Positions 10,962-20,219 are shown, counted from the first letter of the stretch. The stretch: DNA of 64,000 nucleotides from Harmothoe impar (GCA_947462335.1 OX381708.1:2232001-2296000); one strand, 5' to 3'. Made by a program: numbers and translations. The notes: generated from the sequence alone by a model not told the origin.

Positions 10962-11440
10962 AGTAGTATTGTATGTATCGGAACGGGACTATAGTTAAGT
11001 ACTGTTTATTACTCAATCGACCTGCAGCCAATCAGAGGCCTCCATTTGGTCACGTGACCGGAAGTGACCTACTTAGGGGATTAGTGGTGACGTCACGTGA
11101 CCTAGTTAGCCAATCAGAGGCCGCCATTTGGTCACGTGACCGGAAGTGAGGTCATATGACCTACTTATGGACCGGAAGTGACGTCATATGACCTACTTAG
11201 GGGACCGGAAGTGAGGTCATATGACCTACTTTAGGATCACGTGACCGGAAGTGACCTGATGAGTCACGTGACCGGAAGTGACGTCACATGACCTAATGGC
11301 CAACCGGAAGTGAGTGACCTGATTGAGGATCACGTGACCGGAAGTGACCTGATTGATCACGTGACCGGAAGAAGAAGAAGAAGTGACGTCACGCGACTTA
11401 ATGAAGAGATGAGCGTCTTTAAGGGGTCACGCGCTTTAAA
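10962..11440. repeat. Left terminal region of the inner Polinton: modular regulatory-site array
   Basis: After the 75-bp terminal repeat, the sequence is an array of modules: CCGGAAGTGA (ETS-like), TGACGTCA (CRE/ATF-like), GTCACGTGACC (E-box) and CCAATCAGAGGC (CCAAT box), each repeated several times. The right end (19480-20015) has the same module types in a different order. Confidence 0.85.
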
Positions 11441-12109
11441 ATGTGATATCTTTTTTTTTTTTGGAGGAGGAGGAGGAGGAGGAGGAGGAGGAGGAGGAGG
11501 AGAAGGAGGCGAGTCTCTTATTTTTTTCGGTAAACTAATAAAAAACACTACGATATAAGTTTTTGTTTTTTTTTCATTTTTTATTGTTTTACGAGCGACT
11601 GGAAGTGACTTATTGAACTAGGTAGAAGCGTTCTTTAGAGTGTATAAAGGGGGGGGGGAGGGGAGGGGAGGGGAGGGAAGGGGAGGGGGGCCCCTTTAAG
11701 ATGCATGGGGAGGGGGGCGCTTTTAGGATGCATGGGGCGAGTGGTGGGGGGGGAGGGGGGGAGGGGGGAGGGGGGCACTCTAGGGGGGTGGGGGGGCACT
11801 CTAAGGGGCGTTTGTCTCTTTTAAGAAAAAAAGAAAAGAAAAAGATTTCAATCGAGAGACACGCTTCTTCCTCTCGAGAGGAAGAAGCGTGTCTCTTCGT
11901 TTTTTTTTGTTTAGGAAGTGAGGGTCTTTAGGATCACGCGACTGGAAGCGACTTGATGAAGCATGTGACTAGAAGTGACGACGTCACATGCTTTAATGAG
12001 GCGATCAGCTGTGACTGGCGGCGGCGGCGGTGGCGGCGGCGGTGGTGCTGGTGGTGGTGGTAGTATACGTTACTGTGGTCAGAGTTGATATGGTTTTTTT
12101 CCAACAGAA
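11441..12109. repeat. Simple-repeat region with a perfect palindrome
   Basis: It contains a T-run, a (GGA)n tract (11463-11510), G-rich (GGGGA)n stretches (11647-11810) and a (GGC)n/(GGT)n tract (12016-12060). At 11855-11896 there is a perfect 42-bp palindrome (21-bp arms, no loop, centre CTCGAG) followed by a T-run. No reliable coding sequence remains. A minus-strand TATAAAAG near 12116-12123 suggests that a minus-strand transcript once ran leftward through here. Confidence 0.7.
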
Positions 12110-13045
12110 ATCAGAGCTTTTATACAGAGGGAGTTTAATCCTATTTCCAACAGCACCCCAGCTGTCTAGCAGCTGCTCCGCTCCTTAAGAGCTTCTTAAG
12201 AGCTTAGATGACGAGGGGTATGTCATCGCCATCTGTGGAAGCCAGCTGAAAATGGTGTTTTTTCCTTATCCATAGCTTTACCTCCTACCCCCTACCTGAG
12301 GACGACTCTCTCCCCCTTTGGCATTCATTGTAACAAACGTCAGAGGTCAGGTGAAAATCGGATTTTCATGCACAGCCTTAGTCAGCTGTCACCCCTATTG
12401 AACTAGCCGGCCGCCGCCGGCCAGTCTACTCACCACGGCAGGAGGCGGTGATTTTTTTTGTTTTACACTTAAGTCGCTCACCACATGCACACGACTCTAC
12501 TCACAGACAGACACACCCGTCTTAGGGGGTCCTGCTTCACACCACACGCCTCCTGTAGTTTTTTTGTATACACACTCTAAGCTCATGACTGCTTAATCCT
12601 TTATACAGCTAATGCGCGTTGAATTAGCACAGTCGGTACACCGCCCGCTCATGGCAGTCGATCTCTCAAAAAAGGGGGGAAAGAGATCCAGCTGAAAACG
12701 TCATGACTTATGTCTTTTGTTTCTCTTTGTGAATGTCCGCCGGTCAGCCGGCGGCAGCAACTGCTTAATCCTTTATACAGCTAACGCACGTTGAATTGCT
12801 GAACAAGGCAGTAAGTAGCTTAGCTCATGTCAGTCGATCTCTCAAAGGGGAGGGGGAAAGGGATCCAGCTGAAAACGTCATACCTTAAGTCTTTTTGTTT
12901 CTCTTTGTGAATGGCCGCTGGTCAGCCGGCGGCAGCTGAACAGAGCCGTAAGTAGCTTAGCTCTAGAAGCGAGAAGGAGTATATAAGGGGGCTGGAAACA
13001 CCCATTCACTCACTCAGTCTTTTGCTGCTCTCTACAGTCACCACC
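12110..13045. promoter_or_regulatory. Divergent control region of the inner Polinton
   Basis: A minus-strand TATAAAAG (about 12116-12123) and a plus-strand TATATAAGGGG (12980-12990) point away from each other. Between them lies a 171-bp direct repeat (units from about 12591 and 12762) that includes TTAATCCTTTATACAGCTAA, the GATCCAGCTGAAAACGTCAT motif and GGTCAGCCGGCGGCAG. A related block lies inverted at about 26530-26720 in the outer element. The layout resembles a viral enhancer with divergent early promoters; this role is inferred from layout only. Confidence 0.65.
12980..12990 (+). promoter_or_regulatory. TATA box of the inner death-domain gene
   Basis: TATATAAGGGG lies 56 bp upstream of an ATG in an ideal Kozak setting (CACCACCATGA). 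A pyrimidine-rich TCACTCACTCAG segment in between is a likely initiator. Very similar TATATAAGGGGGAGTG sequence precedes the Ala-rich gene of the outer element. Confidence 0.75.
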
Positions 13046-14548
13046 ATGAGCAAAACACAACAACTAGTGTCGTCCAAGGATCTAATCGAGTTCAAGAACA
13101 AGAAGAGTACGCAGAACGGTGATCGTTTAGCGTCAGCGTCTCCTCTTGCTACTGAAATTGAGACTACCGCCGCAACCGCTTGATCTTATCACCCTCCCGC
13201 TGTAGCGAGCGCACGCAGCAGTAGTAGTGGTAGTAGTAGTCGTCGTGGTAGCGACGTTGTTACACTCGCGACGGTTGTTACTGCTAAGCACGCTGCTGCT
13301 GCTGCTACTGCTGCGCCTGCTGCGGCTGCTGGTGATCTTCATGCTGCTAGTGCTGCTGCTGTTGCTGCTGCTGCTGCGCCTGCTACTGCTGCGCCTGCTA
13401 CTGCTGCACCTGCTGAGGCTGCTGCGCCTGCTGCTGCTGTGCCTGCTACTGCTGCGCCTGCTACTGCTGCACCTGCTGCTGCTGCTGCTGCTACACCTCT
13501 TGCTGCGACTGCCGCTACTAGTACTGACACGCAGCACGTTGCACAGAACCTCTCCACCGCTACATCAACCGACGCCATCAACGCCGCTCGCGCTGAGACT
13601 TACAGCTATTCGGACACTCAGCCCCAGCAGCGCGTAGTAGACATACATGCCCTAAAGCAACAGGGTGAGACAGAGAACGACGCTGACGACGAGGCGTACG
13701 AGGAACCCGAAGGGCTACGGGCGCACAGTCCGTTTTTCGACCTCATTTCCACTGGTAGCGCGTCCGGTCCGTGGCGACTGCCCTCACCACCACCTTACGA
13801 AGTCGTGTGGTTGCCCTGTTCCGACAACGAGTCGTCGGATACCAGCGCAGACGCTGCTCCTGTTATTGGTTGTGCTGCAGTAGTACCTGTATCATCATAC
13901 TTCAAAGCAGAGCCGTTAGGATACTTGTCAGACGCTATGCTACTGAAAATAAGTAGTAAGTTGCCGACATCAGATTACATACGGTTAGGTTCATACCTTG
14001 AAGTGAACTTGAAGGATATGGGATATCTCAGTTGTGAGACAAGTGTCATAACTCAAGCTAGAGAAATGTTCACTACTTGGTACCAGAAAAGTTGTACTAC
14101 TAGGTGGAAGGACCTAGCCGCCGCCTTGGAAGAATCTTACCGTATGGACCTCATCAAATTCTCACGTGAGTACATGGACAAGCATGACATGTGGGATGGC
14201 TTAGAGAGTGGAGACATGGAGTGGAAAGTGCAGAAATATTTCTCTCTTTTAGCTGAGCTCTGCCCTAGAGACTGGAAGACCATAGGGATCTACTTAGGGT
14301 TGACTTCTCATGAAATAGCTTTCATCTCTCAACCTGTGCCTTCTGACAGGACTGTGAAGAACCCTGTCTATGAAGTGCTGAGAGCTTGGAAGTACAACGA
14401 GACGTCTGAGCCTATGGCTCTGATGAAAGTGTTGCAAGACGACATGGGTCGCAGCGACGTCGCAATGTATGTTCAAGGGTTGTATGCAGCTGTACCCAAA
14501 GACATAAAAGTGAGCTGTGACACTCCAGTGTTGACCACTCTTGTCTGA
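13046..14548 (+). pseudogene. Ala-rich leader fused to a tandem death-domain protein; in-frame TGA
   Basis: The ATG at 13046 (strong Kozak context) opens a frame continuous to 14548 except for one TGA at 13181-13183. The order is: about 45 N-terminal residues, the stop, a Ser/Arg stretch, a long Ala-rich tract built on GCT repeats with PAT/APA motifs, an acidic linker (about 13660-13880), then two death-fold domains (about 13930-14190 and 14240-14500). The second shows the classic LAxxxxxDWKTIGIYLGL helix pattern and an RAWKYNE helix. Death domains mediate assembly of apoptosis and innate-immune signalling complexes; a viral copy could act as decoy or adaptor (inference). The domain part is nearly identical to 50375-51061, which lacks the Ala-rich leader. 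The TGA means either a dead gene or an initiation site downstream of it. Confidence 0.75.
13270..13500 (+). repeat. GCT/GCC trinucleotide (Ala-coding) tract
   Basis: Near-continuous GCT, GCC and GCG triplets kept in the alanine frame of the surrounding gene, interrupted by ACT and CCT. Similar tracts occur in the outer element at about 27130-27530 and as CAG-type copies at 17800-18070. Confidence 0.85.
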
Positions 14549-14561
14549 TCCCTGCAGTAAG

Positions 14562-14662
14562 ATGGTCATCTGTTGAATTCGATCCTAGACTACAGTCACC
14601 TTTCACAATGCTAATAGTATCGTGTGGTAAGAGGTGTCTAGTATTCGAAGTGATAAATAACG
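14562..14662 (+). pseudogene. 5' fragment of the packaging ATPase gene
   Basis: Fourteen bases after the death-domain stop an ATG opens sequence matching the first 40 codons of the third element's ATPase, up to and including the Walker A region. Small deletions have removed bases near the start and inside the Walker A segment. Similarity ends abruptly at 14662. At the codon where the third element has a TAA (51186), this copy has GAA, showing the sense codon is likely ancestral. Confidence 0.85.
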
Positions 14663-16620
14663 TTTTATTTTTTTTAATAATTAGTAAATAAGTGAAAAAA
14701 GAAAAAAAAAGAAAAACATGACGCAGGACGTTTGCGAAAAGTGTTTCAAAATTTTTAAAAGACCGTACAATCACGAGTGACCCGTAGAAAAATGAAGAAC
14801 AATACCTAAGTTTTGCCCTCTATGCGGCGATGTCGATTGCTGAAAAGATCACCTGTCGACGCGAATCTCTGGACGAGGTGACTATCCCTCCACGTACATG
14901 CGCTGTACCGAACGGTGAGGAAACGTTCACGGCAAATTGGCCTGCAATACGAACGAGTGTCAGGATGCACGGGACTCGCGTGAGTGTAACAAACGTCAAA
15001 CTACCAACTGGCGAGTTGAGTGACGCTGTAGATACTATGCGTCGCAATCCGCTTCACACAATGATAAAAAGTGGGTTTCTCGGTAGGCTTACTCTTACAA
15101 CACAGAGAAGACAAGAACATACTGCGCTACTTTCACGTCTCCCAGAACAACGCAACTCTCATTACAACCGCTCCCTACTATAACTAATTCAGAAACTTTG
15201 GAAGAGCTCCTCTCAAAGATGGAAAACACCGTCGCTTGCGAAGAAGTACGGAAACTTTGCGACGCTGACACCAAGCGGTGCGCTCTTTTTCCTACTAATT
15301 TTGAACATTTGCGTTTACATGGGACCTGGAGGTTTTCCCATAGGCGGTAGGAACAGGCAGGACGGTCGAGTTGGAAAGAGAAGTCTTGTGTTAGATTTTC
15401 CCAACAAGGACAACCTCTGCGTCTTCCGCCACATTTCCTTTCACTTATACAACACCAGCAAGCGCGCTTCAAATTTGTTACGTCAGTTCTGTCCCGCTGC
15501 CACACGTGAAACTTTTCCTCCCGACGGACATTCCAGAATCTACCCTTACAACATTACCTTTCGATTTCGAGGCTTTCTTCAGACCGTGCAGAGAACCGTC
15601 GACTGAACACGTGTCCCTGCTGTGGGATCACGTCCCTTTGTCGGCTAGCGTCACATCCGACTTTCCGGGGTAGGAGGGGACGGTGTACCTCAGAGAATCC
15701 GACGCAGATTCCGACCCCTTGTTAGACCGAGTTTAAAATCACATAAACGAGAACGCCAAAGTCATCGAGAAAGCTGTGCTAGAACTTTACCGACCAACGT
15801 TAGCGAAGTTACATGTGGCGATAGGTGAAGCTCTCCTGCTAGAAGAAGCGACATTCACCCCTTCTCCAGGCGGCTTCGCTGCAGCTCACACCAGACAACC
15901 GTTAGTTCAACTGAAGAAGCAGCTTCTGAGATACATCCGTCAAGCTCCAGTCGTGAGCTTCAACACGGAGCGTTACGACTTGAACCTGATCAAAAATACG
16001 CCTTCACTCGTTCTTTGCCTCCGGAGACCGAAGAAACCAACAATTCAGCGTCATAAAGAGAAGCAATCAATACTTGACGGTTTACACACAGTTTTCTTGG
16101 ACATAGTAGTCAACTATTTGGCACTTGGTTACAGCTACGCGAATTATTTGCGAGCTTTCACCAGAAACGAAGAGAAAAGTCGCTTTCCTTACGAATGGAT
16201 GACGTATACCAAGAAACTGGTAAACAGAACCCTGCCACCGAGATCGGCTTTTGACAGCGAACTGACGGGCGTCAAAATGGCCGAAATCCGACTACGCCAC
16301 ATGTCAGAAAGTTTAGTACGACAAGAAGATGCAAACTATGAGAGATTACTTGATCCACTACAACAACGAAGACGTCAAACTTTTCATTAAGCTTTTGAAA
16401 AAATCACGCTAATTTTTTCCAAGATCGCAGCATTGTCATGTTGAAAGACGAGATCTCTCTCGCCAGTTTGACTTTACAGGTCCTCTTCCAAAACTTATAA
16501 GCTGTGTTCACAACGTTCCCTCCCTTCGACGCCGTCCTCCACGCTCTGATCAAAGAAAATCTAGTCAGTGGTCCTTCCATCATCTTCCATAGATTTCACG
16601 AGAAGGAGTGTATAGGTGTC
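14663..16620 (+). pseudogene. Protein-primed DNA polymerase B wreck (inner Polinton)
   Basis: Disconnected stretches in several frames resemble the exonuclease half of the PolB at 41966-46007. They include a CxxC finger remnant near 14720, the YPYxIxF exonuclease-I surroundings near 15540, DHVPLSASV near 15630, PVVSFNTERYDLNLIK (exonuclease II) near 15950, and FPYEWM plus LPPR motifs near 16180-16250. The longest open piece runs from about 15776 to 16390. A last match to the GGPAIIFH segment occurs near 16570-16600. The polymerase half with motifs A, B and C is absent. It lies on the plus strand after the death-domain gene, whereas in the third element PolB is divergent from that gene, so the inner element is rearranged. 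Confidence 0.85.
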
Positions 16621-16890
16621 TTATAAGTCGGCAGAGGGTGAATACTAGTGAAAAGGGAAGGCAGGTGTGCAAGTAGCTTTTCTAACAGACACGTGTGTGA
16701 ACTAAGCTGCTTAAGTCTAAACCCACCTGCGGTAGAAGCTCTGTACTGAGAGAGTCTTTTCAGCCGTTTAAGAGGCTTATCTAGGACAGGGTACATAAGG
16801 AGTGAAACGCCGCTCTCACCAGTCACACTTTCTCCACCCGCCCTTCATCTTCGTAGCATCGTCCACTCTACGCTCGCTCAGCACGTTACG
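16621..16890 (+). promoter_or_regulatory. Probable promoter of the 283-residue gene
   Basis: GTACATAAGGAGTGAAAC at about 16790-16807 is close to the TATATAAGGGGGAGTGAAAC promoter at 26963. It is followed by a pyrimidine-rich leader (TCACCAGTCACACTTTCTCC) and the ATG at 16891. The TATA core is degenerate, so the call rests on the resemblance. Confidence 0.5.
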
Positions 16891-17742
16891 ATGATTAGTT
16901 CTGCTATTTTCTTTATTTATGAAAGTGTTGACGCTACAGAGCATCGAAACCCTCTCGAAATGAGTCCAAGAAAGAAAAAGCAACTCCCACTTGAAGCAAG
17001 AAGAGAAACAGTGCCCTATGATGCATGTGAGGTAAAGAAACATTGGAAGGACGTCACCAAGGAGCAATGGATAGAAGCATGCTTCAACTTCATCGGAACA
17101 GTAGTTTCATTTGGACAGAGGGAGAAGATTTTGTTAGAGCTATTTTTCTTAGCTCCGTATACTTGGCCTGACTGTGGTGAAATTCCTTCAAGTTTGTCAG
17201 TCTTCGCCATACAAGTTATCAACTCCTTGAAGGAGCTTCGATATATGCAAGGCACTCAGGAGGAGATTGTCAAGAAAATGACGGAATTCGAAACAGGCGA
17301 AGACACAATATGGTGCGAGGAGATGACATATGCGGACGATGATCTGGAGTCCATCATTTGTAGCCCGTTGGAACATTATGTTAAAGACTTTGAGGACATG
17401 CTAGACAGCACTGAGATGAACCCGAAAGAGAGATCCCTTACTGCACAGAAAGAGGCCAAAGCTGTGTTGGAAAAGCACAAGTTTGGTCAAGGATTCACTC
17501 TTCAAAGCAGCTGTGTGAGTGTGATAAAAAGTCTTGTGTTGAAACATTCAGACATGAAGTTTTCGCGTGCTGTCGACACACTTCCTTTGCCTGAACTGAT
17601 GATGAACATGATCGACCCCATCGTACCAACACGTTTCAACTCTGCCAATTGTCCCATGTATAAAATGGTTTCAAGTTTTGCCCGTGGCCGATGGCTAAAC
17701 GATCCACTGAAGTCAGAAAACCTCCTTGATTTAATCAACTGA
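16891..17742 (+). CDS. Unknown 283-residue accessory protein of the inner Polinton
   Basis: An uninterrupted frame with an ATG and a promoter-like region upstream. I do not recognise the family. The N-terminus has a short basic patch (SPRKKKQ, about residues 25-31), then a mainly helical acidic protein with Trp-rich segments (HWKDVTKEQWIEACFNF), an acidic loop (YADDDLES) and a basic C-terminal segment (FARGRWLN). No signal peptide or membrane segment is evident. It is the only long undamaged frame in an element otherwise made of fragments, and its base composition is less GC-rich than the control region. It could be an accessory factor or a captured host gene; its function cannot be stated. 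Confidence 0.6.
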   Translation: MISSAIFFIYESVDATEHRNPLEMSPRKKKQLPLEARRETVPYDACEVKKHWKDVTKEQWIEACFNFIGTVVSFGQREKILLELFFLAPYTWPDCGEIPSSLSVFAIQVINSLKELRYMQGTQEEIVKKMTEFETGEDTIWCEEMTYADDDLESIICSPLEHYVKDFEDMLDSTEMNPKERSLTAQKEAKAVLEKHKFGQGFTLQSSCVSVIKSLVLKHSDMKFSRAVDTLPLPELMMNMIDPIVPTRFNSANCPMYKMVSSFARGRWLNDPLKSENLLDLIN

Positions 17743-18107
17743 CTAAATGTATTTTCTCATACTAGTATTAGTAGCATTAGTAATAGCGGCTACTCAGTCT
17801 CGTGCAGCACAAGCAGCAGCATCTGTCAGCAGCATCCGTGACATCGTCAGCAGCAGCAGCAGCTGCACAAGCAGCACAAGCAGCCACATCTGTCAACAGT
17901 ATCCGTGACATCGTCAGCAGCTGCAGCAGCTGCACGAGCAGCGCAAGCAGCCCAAGCAGTAGCATCTGTCAGCAGAATCCGTGACAACGTCAGCGTCAGC
18001 AACTACAGCAGCTGCAGCTGTCAGCAGCTGCAACAGCTGCACGAGCTGCACAAGCAGCAGCAGCAGCAGCAGCGGTAGTGTAGACCGCTAAATTCGAGAT
18101 GACGTCA
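17743..18107. repeat. CAG-rich tandem repeat, about 72-bp unit in three copies
   Basis: Units containing CATCTGTCAGCAGCATCCGT (or close variants), then GACATCGTCAGCAGC and a CAGCAGCTGCACAAGCAGC segment recur at about 17806, 17886 and 17950, followed by pure (CAG)n near 18050-18075. The open frames on either strand are by-products of the triplet composition. Confidence 0.75.
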
Positions 18108-18275
18108 TGTCTGTTTCTTAGCATCGACATTCGACATGAGACCTAGTGACATTTGACATGAAGCTTGAAAAACATAGTGACAGGTGACATGAGCAATTCT
18201 TAAAATCGCCATGAGATATGAGCATAATTAAGCGACAACGACATGTGCCATGGCTATTTTTTTTTAAGACAAACG
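18108..18275. repeat. Dispersed GACATGAG-rich repeat, copy 1
   Basis: This block (GACATGAGnCCTAGTGACAT, GTGACAGGTGACATGAGCAA, then a poly-T and CTCATCCAGA) is repeated at 61707-61870 in flanking DNA far outside the Polintons. It is therefore a host-genome repeat inserted into the inner element rather than part of its backbone. Confidence 0.8.
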
Positions 18276-18379
18276 CCGTAGTCTCCTCATCCAGACCTCC
18301 GCTAGTAGCGCTCTATAAGCGCAAGCTGTGGCTGTGAACCCCCTCCTCCCACCGTACACACGGGTAAATATCAGAGTCG

Positions 18380-18741
18380 GCCAATGTCGCCAATACTACT
18401 CTCATACAAGGGTCAGGCGCTGCTGGACTATAATAGATGGGTCAAGGACTATTCTACTGAGGGTCAGGCTACGCCGGACATTCAATAACAAGCTGGACTT
18501 TGGCAAATTTGCTTGAAAGTCTGGTCAGCAAGAGTCCAGCATACTCTCCCAAGAGTTCAGCATTGCCAGACTATGGCATGAGGATCCCGCATGGTCAGAC
18601 TTTCAAGCAAGTTTGCCAAAGTCCAGCTTGTTATTGAATGTCAGGCGTAGCCTGACCCTCACTAGAATAGCCCTTGACCCATCTATTATATTCAAGCAGT
18701 GCCTGACCCTTGTCTGAGAGTAGAATTAGCGCTATTGGGTG
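18380..18741. repeat. Foldback repeat, arms about 148 bp
   Basis: 18380-18527 (for example TGGACTTTGGCAAATTTGCT, GGTCAGGCTACGCC) is repeated inverted at 18594-18741 with about 65 bp between. The arms differ by a few substitutions. Probably a MITE or foldback transposon inserted into the inner Polinton. Confidence 0.85.
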
Positions 18742-19479
18742 CCTCTGATATTTGCCTCTGTGTAGTCAAACCTCGCCTGAGAGAGACATACTTCAGAAAG
18801 AAACTAAAGCAGATTCCGACATCGGTGTGTGACGATCACTTAGAGCTTTTCGTGAAGATAAAACGGAAAAAAGTGCGAAAATGGTGTCCGCCGCCCGGCG
18901 GATGTTGTGAGAGACGTTACCTTCACGATCTGAGAACTTCGGGGCTTATGTAAACGGCGTGGGAAAGTGACGGGATCCTAAGTCTCAACCCTAAGACTTA
19001 CATTTGCTACGATCGAGTCAGCAGCACCAGTGAAAGAAAATCCCAAAAAAAGAGATGGCGTGCAAAAAGTGTACAGAAGTAACAAAACCCTAAAGAATCA
19101 ATCGTCATCTTAGATGTTTTCGCAAACGAAAAACTCTCCTTGCGGTAAATAGAAATTTCAAAGTGGTACGAACCAAAAATGGACACTTACACCATAGAGA
19201 AAGATGACGTGCGCTACTTGTATTATAAGCGTCGCGTGCATTCTAACGGTGTGACAACAAGTCCTTTAAAAATATGAAAAAAAAGTGTGTTATTGATTGA
19301 TTGAGCGCATCTTTTCAAAAATAGCGTGTTTATTAGAATTGAAAAAAAGAAAATAAAAAAATAAATAAAATTATTGTTGTGTTTTATTTTCATACGTCTT
19401 CTTTTATTAGTAAGTAAAAAAAAATTATAACAATTAACTAGCGTGTCCTCTTAAAGTGACACTTCCTCCAGTCGCTGCT
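18742..19479. other. Gene-free part of the inner Polinton
   Basis: Only short fragments remain. A short frame from an ATG near 19054 with a CxxC pair may be an old zinc-finger remnant. 19270-19440 is A/T-rich with several AATAAA-like signals. Confidence 0.5.
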
Positions 19480-20015
19480 GATCGCCTAATTAAAGCATGT
19501 GTCGTCGTCACTTCTAGTCACGTGACTCATCAGGTCACTTCCGGTCACGTGATCCTAAAGTCGATCACTTCCTAAACAAAAAAAAATTAAGAGACACATT
19601 TCTTCATGACCCAACCAATCAGGGGTCTCCATTTGACCGGCAGTAGTCCCCTCATTTGCATAATGGGTCACTTCCGGTGTACCAGCCAATCAGAAGCCTC
19701 TTACTAAGTCAAGGTCACGTGACGTCACTTCCAGTATGCCCTTATATGGACATGTGAAGGTCACATGATGTCACTTCCGGTATGCCCTTATATGGACGTG
19801 TGACGTCACTTCCGGTCAAATGGAAGCCTCTGATTGGCTGCGTCATGACCTTGACCTCTAACTAGGTCAAGGTCACGTGACGTCACTTCCGGTATGCCCT
19901 TATATGGGCATGTGACGTCACTTCCGGTCAAATGGAGGCTTCTGATTGGCTGCAGGTCGATTGAGTAATAAACAGTAGTTAACTATAGTCCCGTTCCGAT
20001 ACATACTATACTACT
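19480..20015. repeat. Right terminal region of the inner Polinton
   Basis: The last 75 bp are the inverted copy of the left end. The rest repeats the modules CACTTCCGGT (inverted ETS-like), TGACGTCA, CACGTGA and GATTGGCTG (inverted CCAAT), together with a repeated ATGCCCTTATATGG segment (three copies near 19736, 19785 and 19892) that looks like a serum-response CArG-like box. Confidence 0.85.
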
Positions 20016-20219
20016 CAGATGAAGGTAATTCTCGTTCAGGTCTGTGTACTCTTGCGACTTGTTGATGGTGAAATTTATGTTACCTCCATCATCTAAAGAG
20101 TTTTTTGTTTCTATCCCGAGGAAAGACGACTTTAAGATAGTAGTCTGAGTCGGCGCTACGGTGTGCAGGTCGAGCTCAGAGAGCGCGCACTCCTTACTGC
20201 TCTCGTGTACGTAAGCCAT
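20016..20219 (-). pseudogene. Major capsid protein, N-terminal part (outer Polinton)
   Basis: The ATG at 20219 starts the capsid gene. The fragment contains the conserved ELDLHTVAPTQT block that matches ELDLHAVGVTQK in the third element. It is cut after about 66 codons by the inner element; the six bases at 20016-20021 are the target duplication. The remainder continues at 10961-9853. Confidence 0.88.

Larger units (their letters stand above)
10962..20015. mobile_element. Inner Polinton nested in the outer element's capsid gene
   Basis: It starts AGTAGTATTG, ends CTATACTACT, and is flanked by a 6-bp target duplication CAGATG (10956-10961 and 20016-20021). The outermost roughly 75 bp of its inverted repeats are almost identical to each other and close to those of the outer element, after which the arms diverge into shuffled modules. 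It holds a divergent control region, an Ala-rich/death-domain gene, an ATPase fragment, a polymerase B wreck and one unknown 283-residue frame. No capsid, integrase or protease gene is present, so mobilisation must have relied on other elements. Confidence 0.93.

Noticed and set aside
10729..11031. Open frame running from the capsid region into the inner TIR, and a similar peptide at 28158-28361
   Set aside because: The shared NKQYL...VPFRYI peptide is just the terminal repeat read in the same direction at both sites; not a gene.
11701..11931. Gly-rich frame in the (GGGGA)n region
   Set aside because: Encoded by simple repeats with no conserved features.
13133..13637. Ser-rich, Leu-rich and Ala-rich frames on both strands of the GCT-repeat tract
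   Set aside because: Triplet repeats keep several frames open at once. Only the frame continuous with the ATG at 13046 and the death domains is supported.
14830..15183. 117-residue plus-strand frame in the inner Polinton as a separate gene
   Set aside because: No family recognised. It lies within the stretch of polymerase remnants and is more likely part of that decayed gene.
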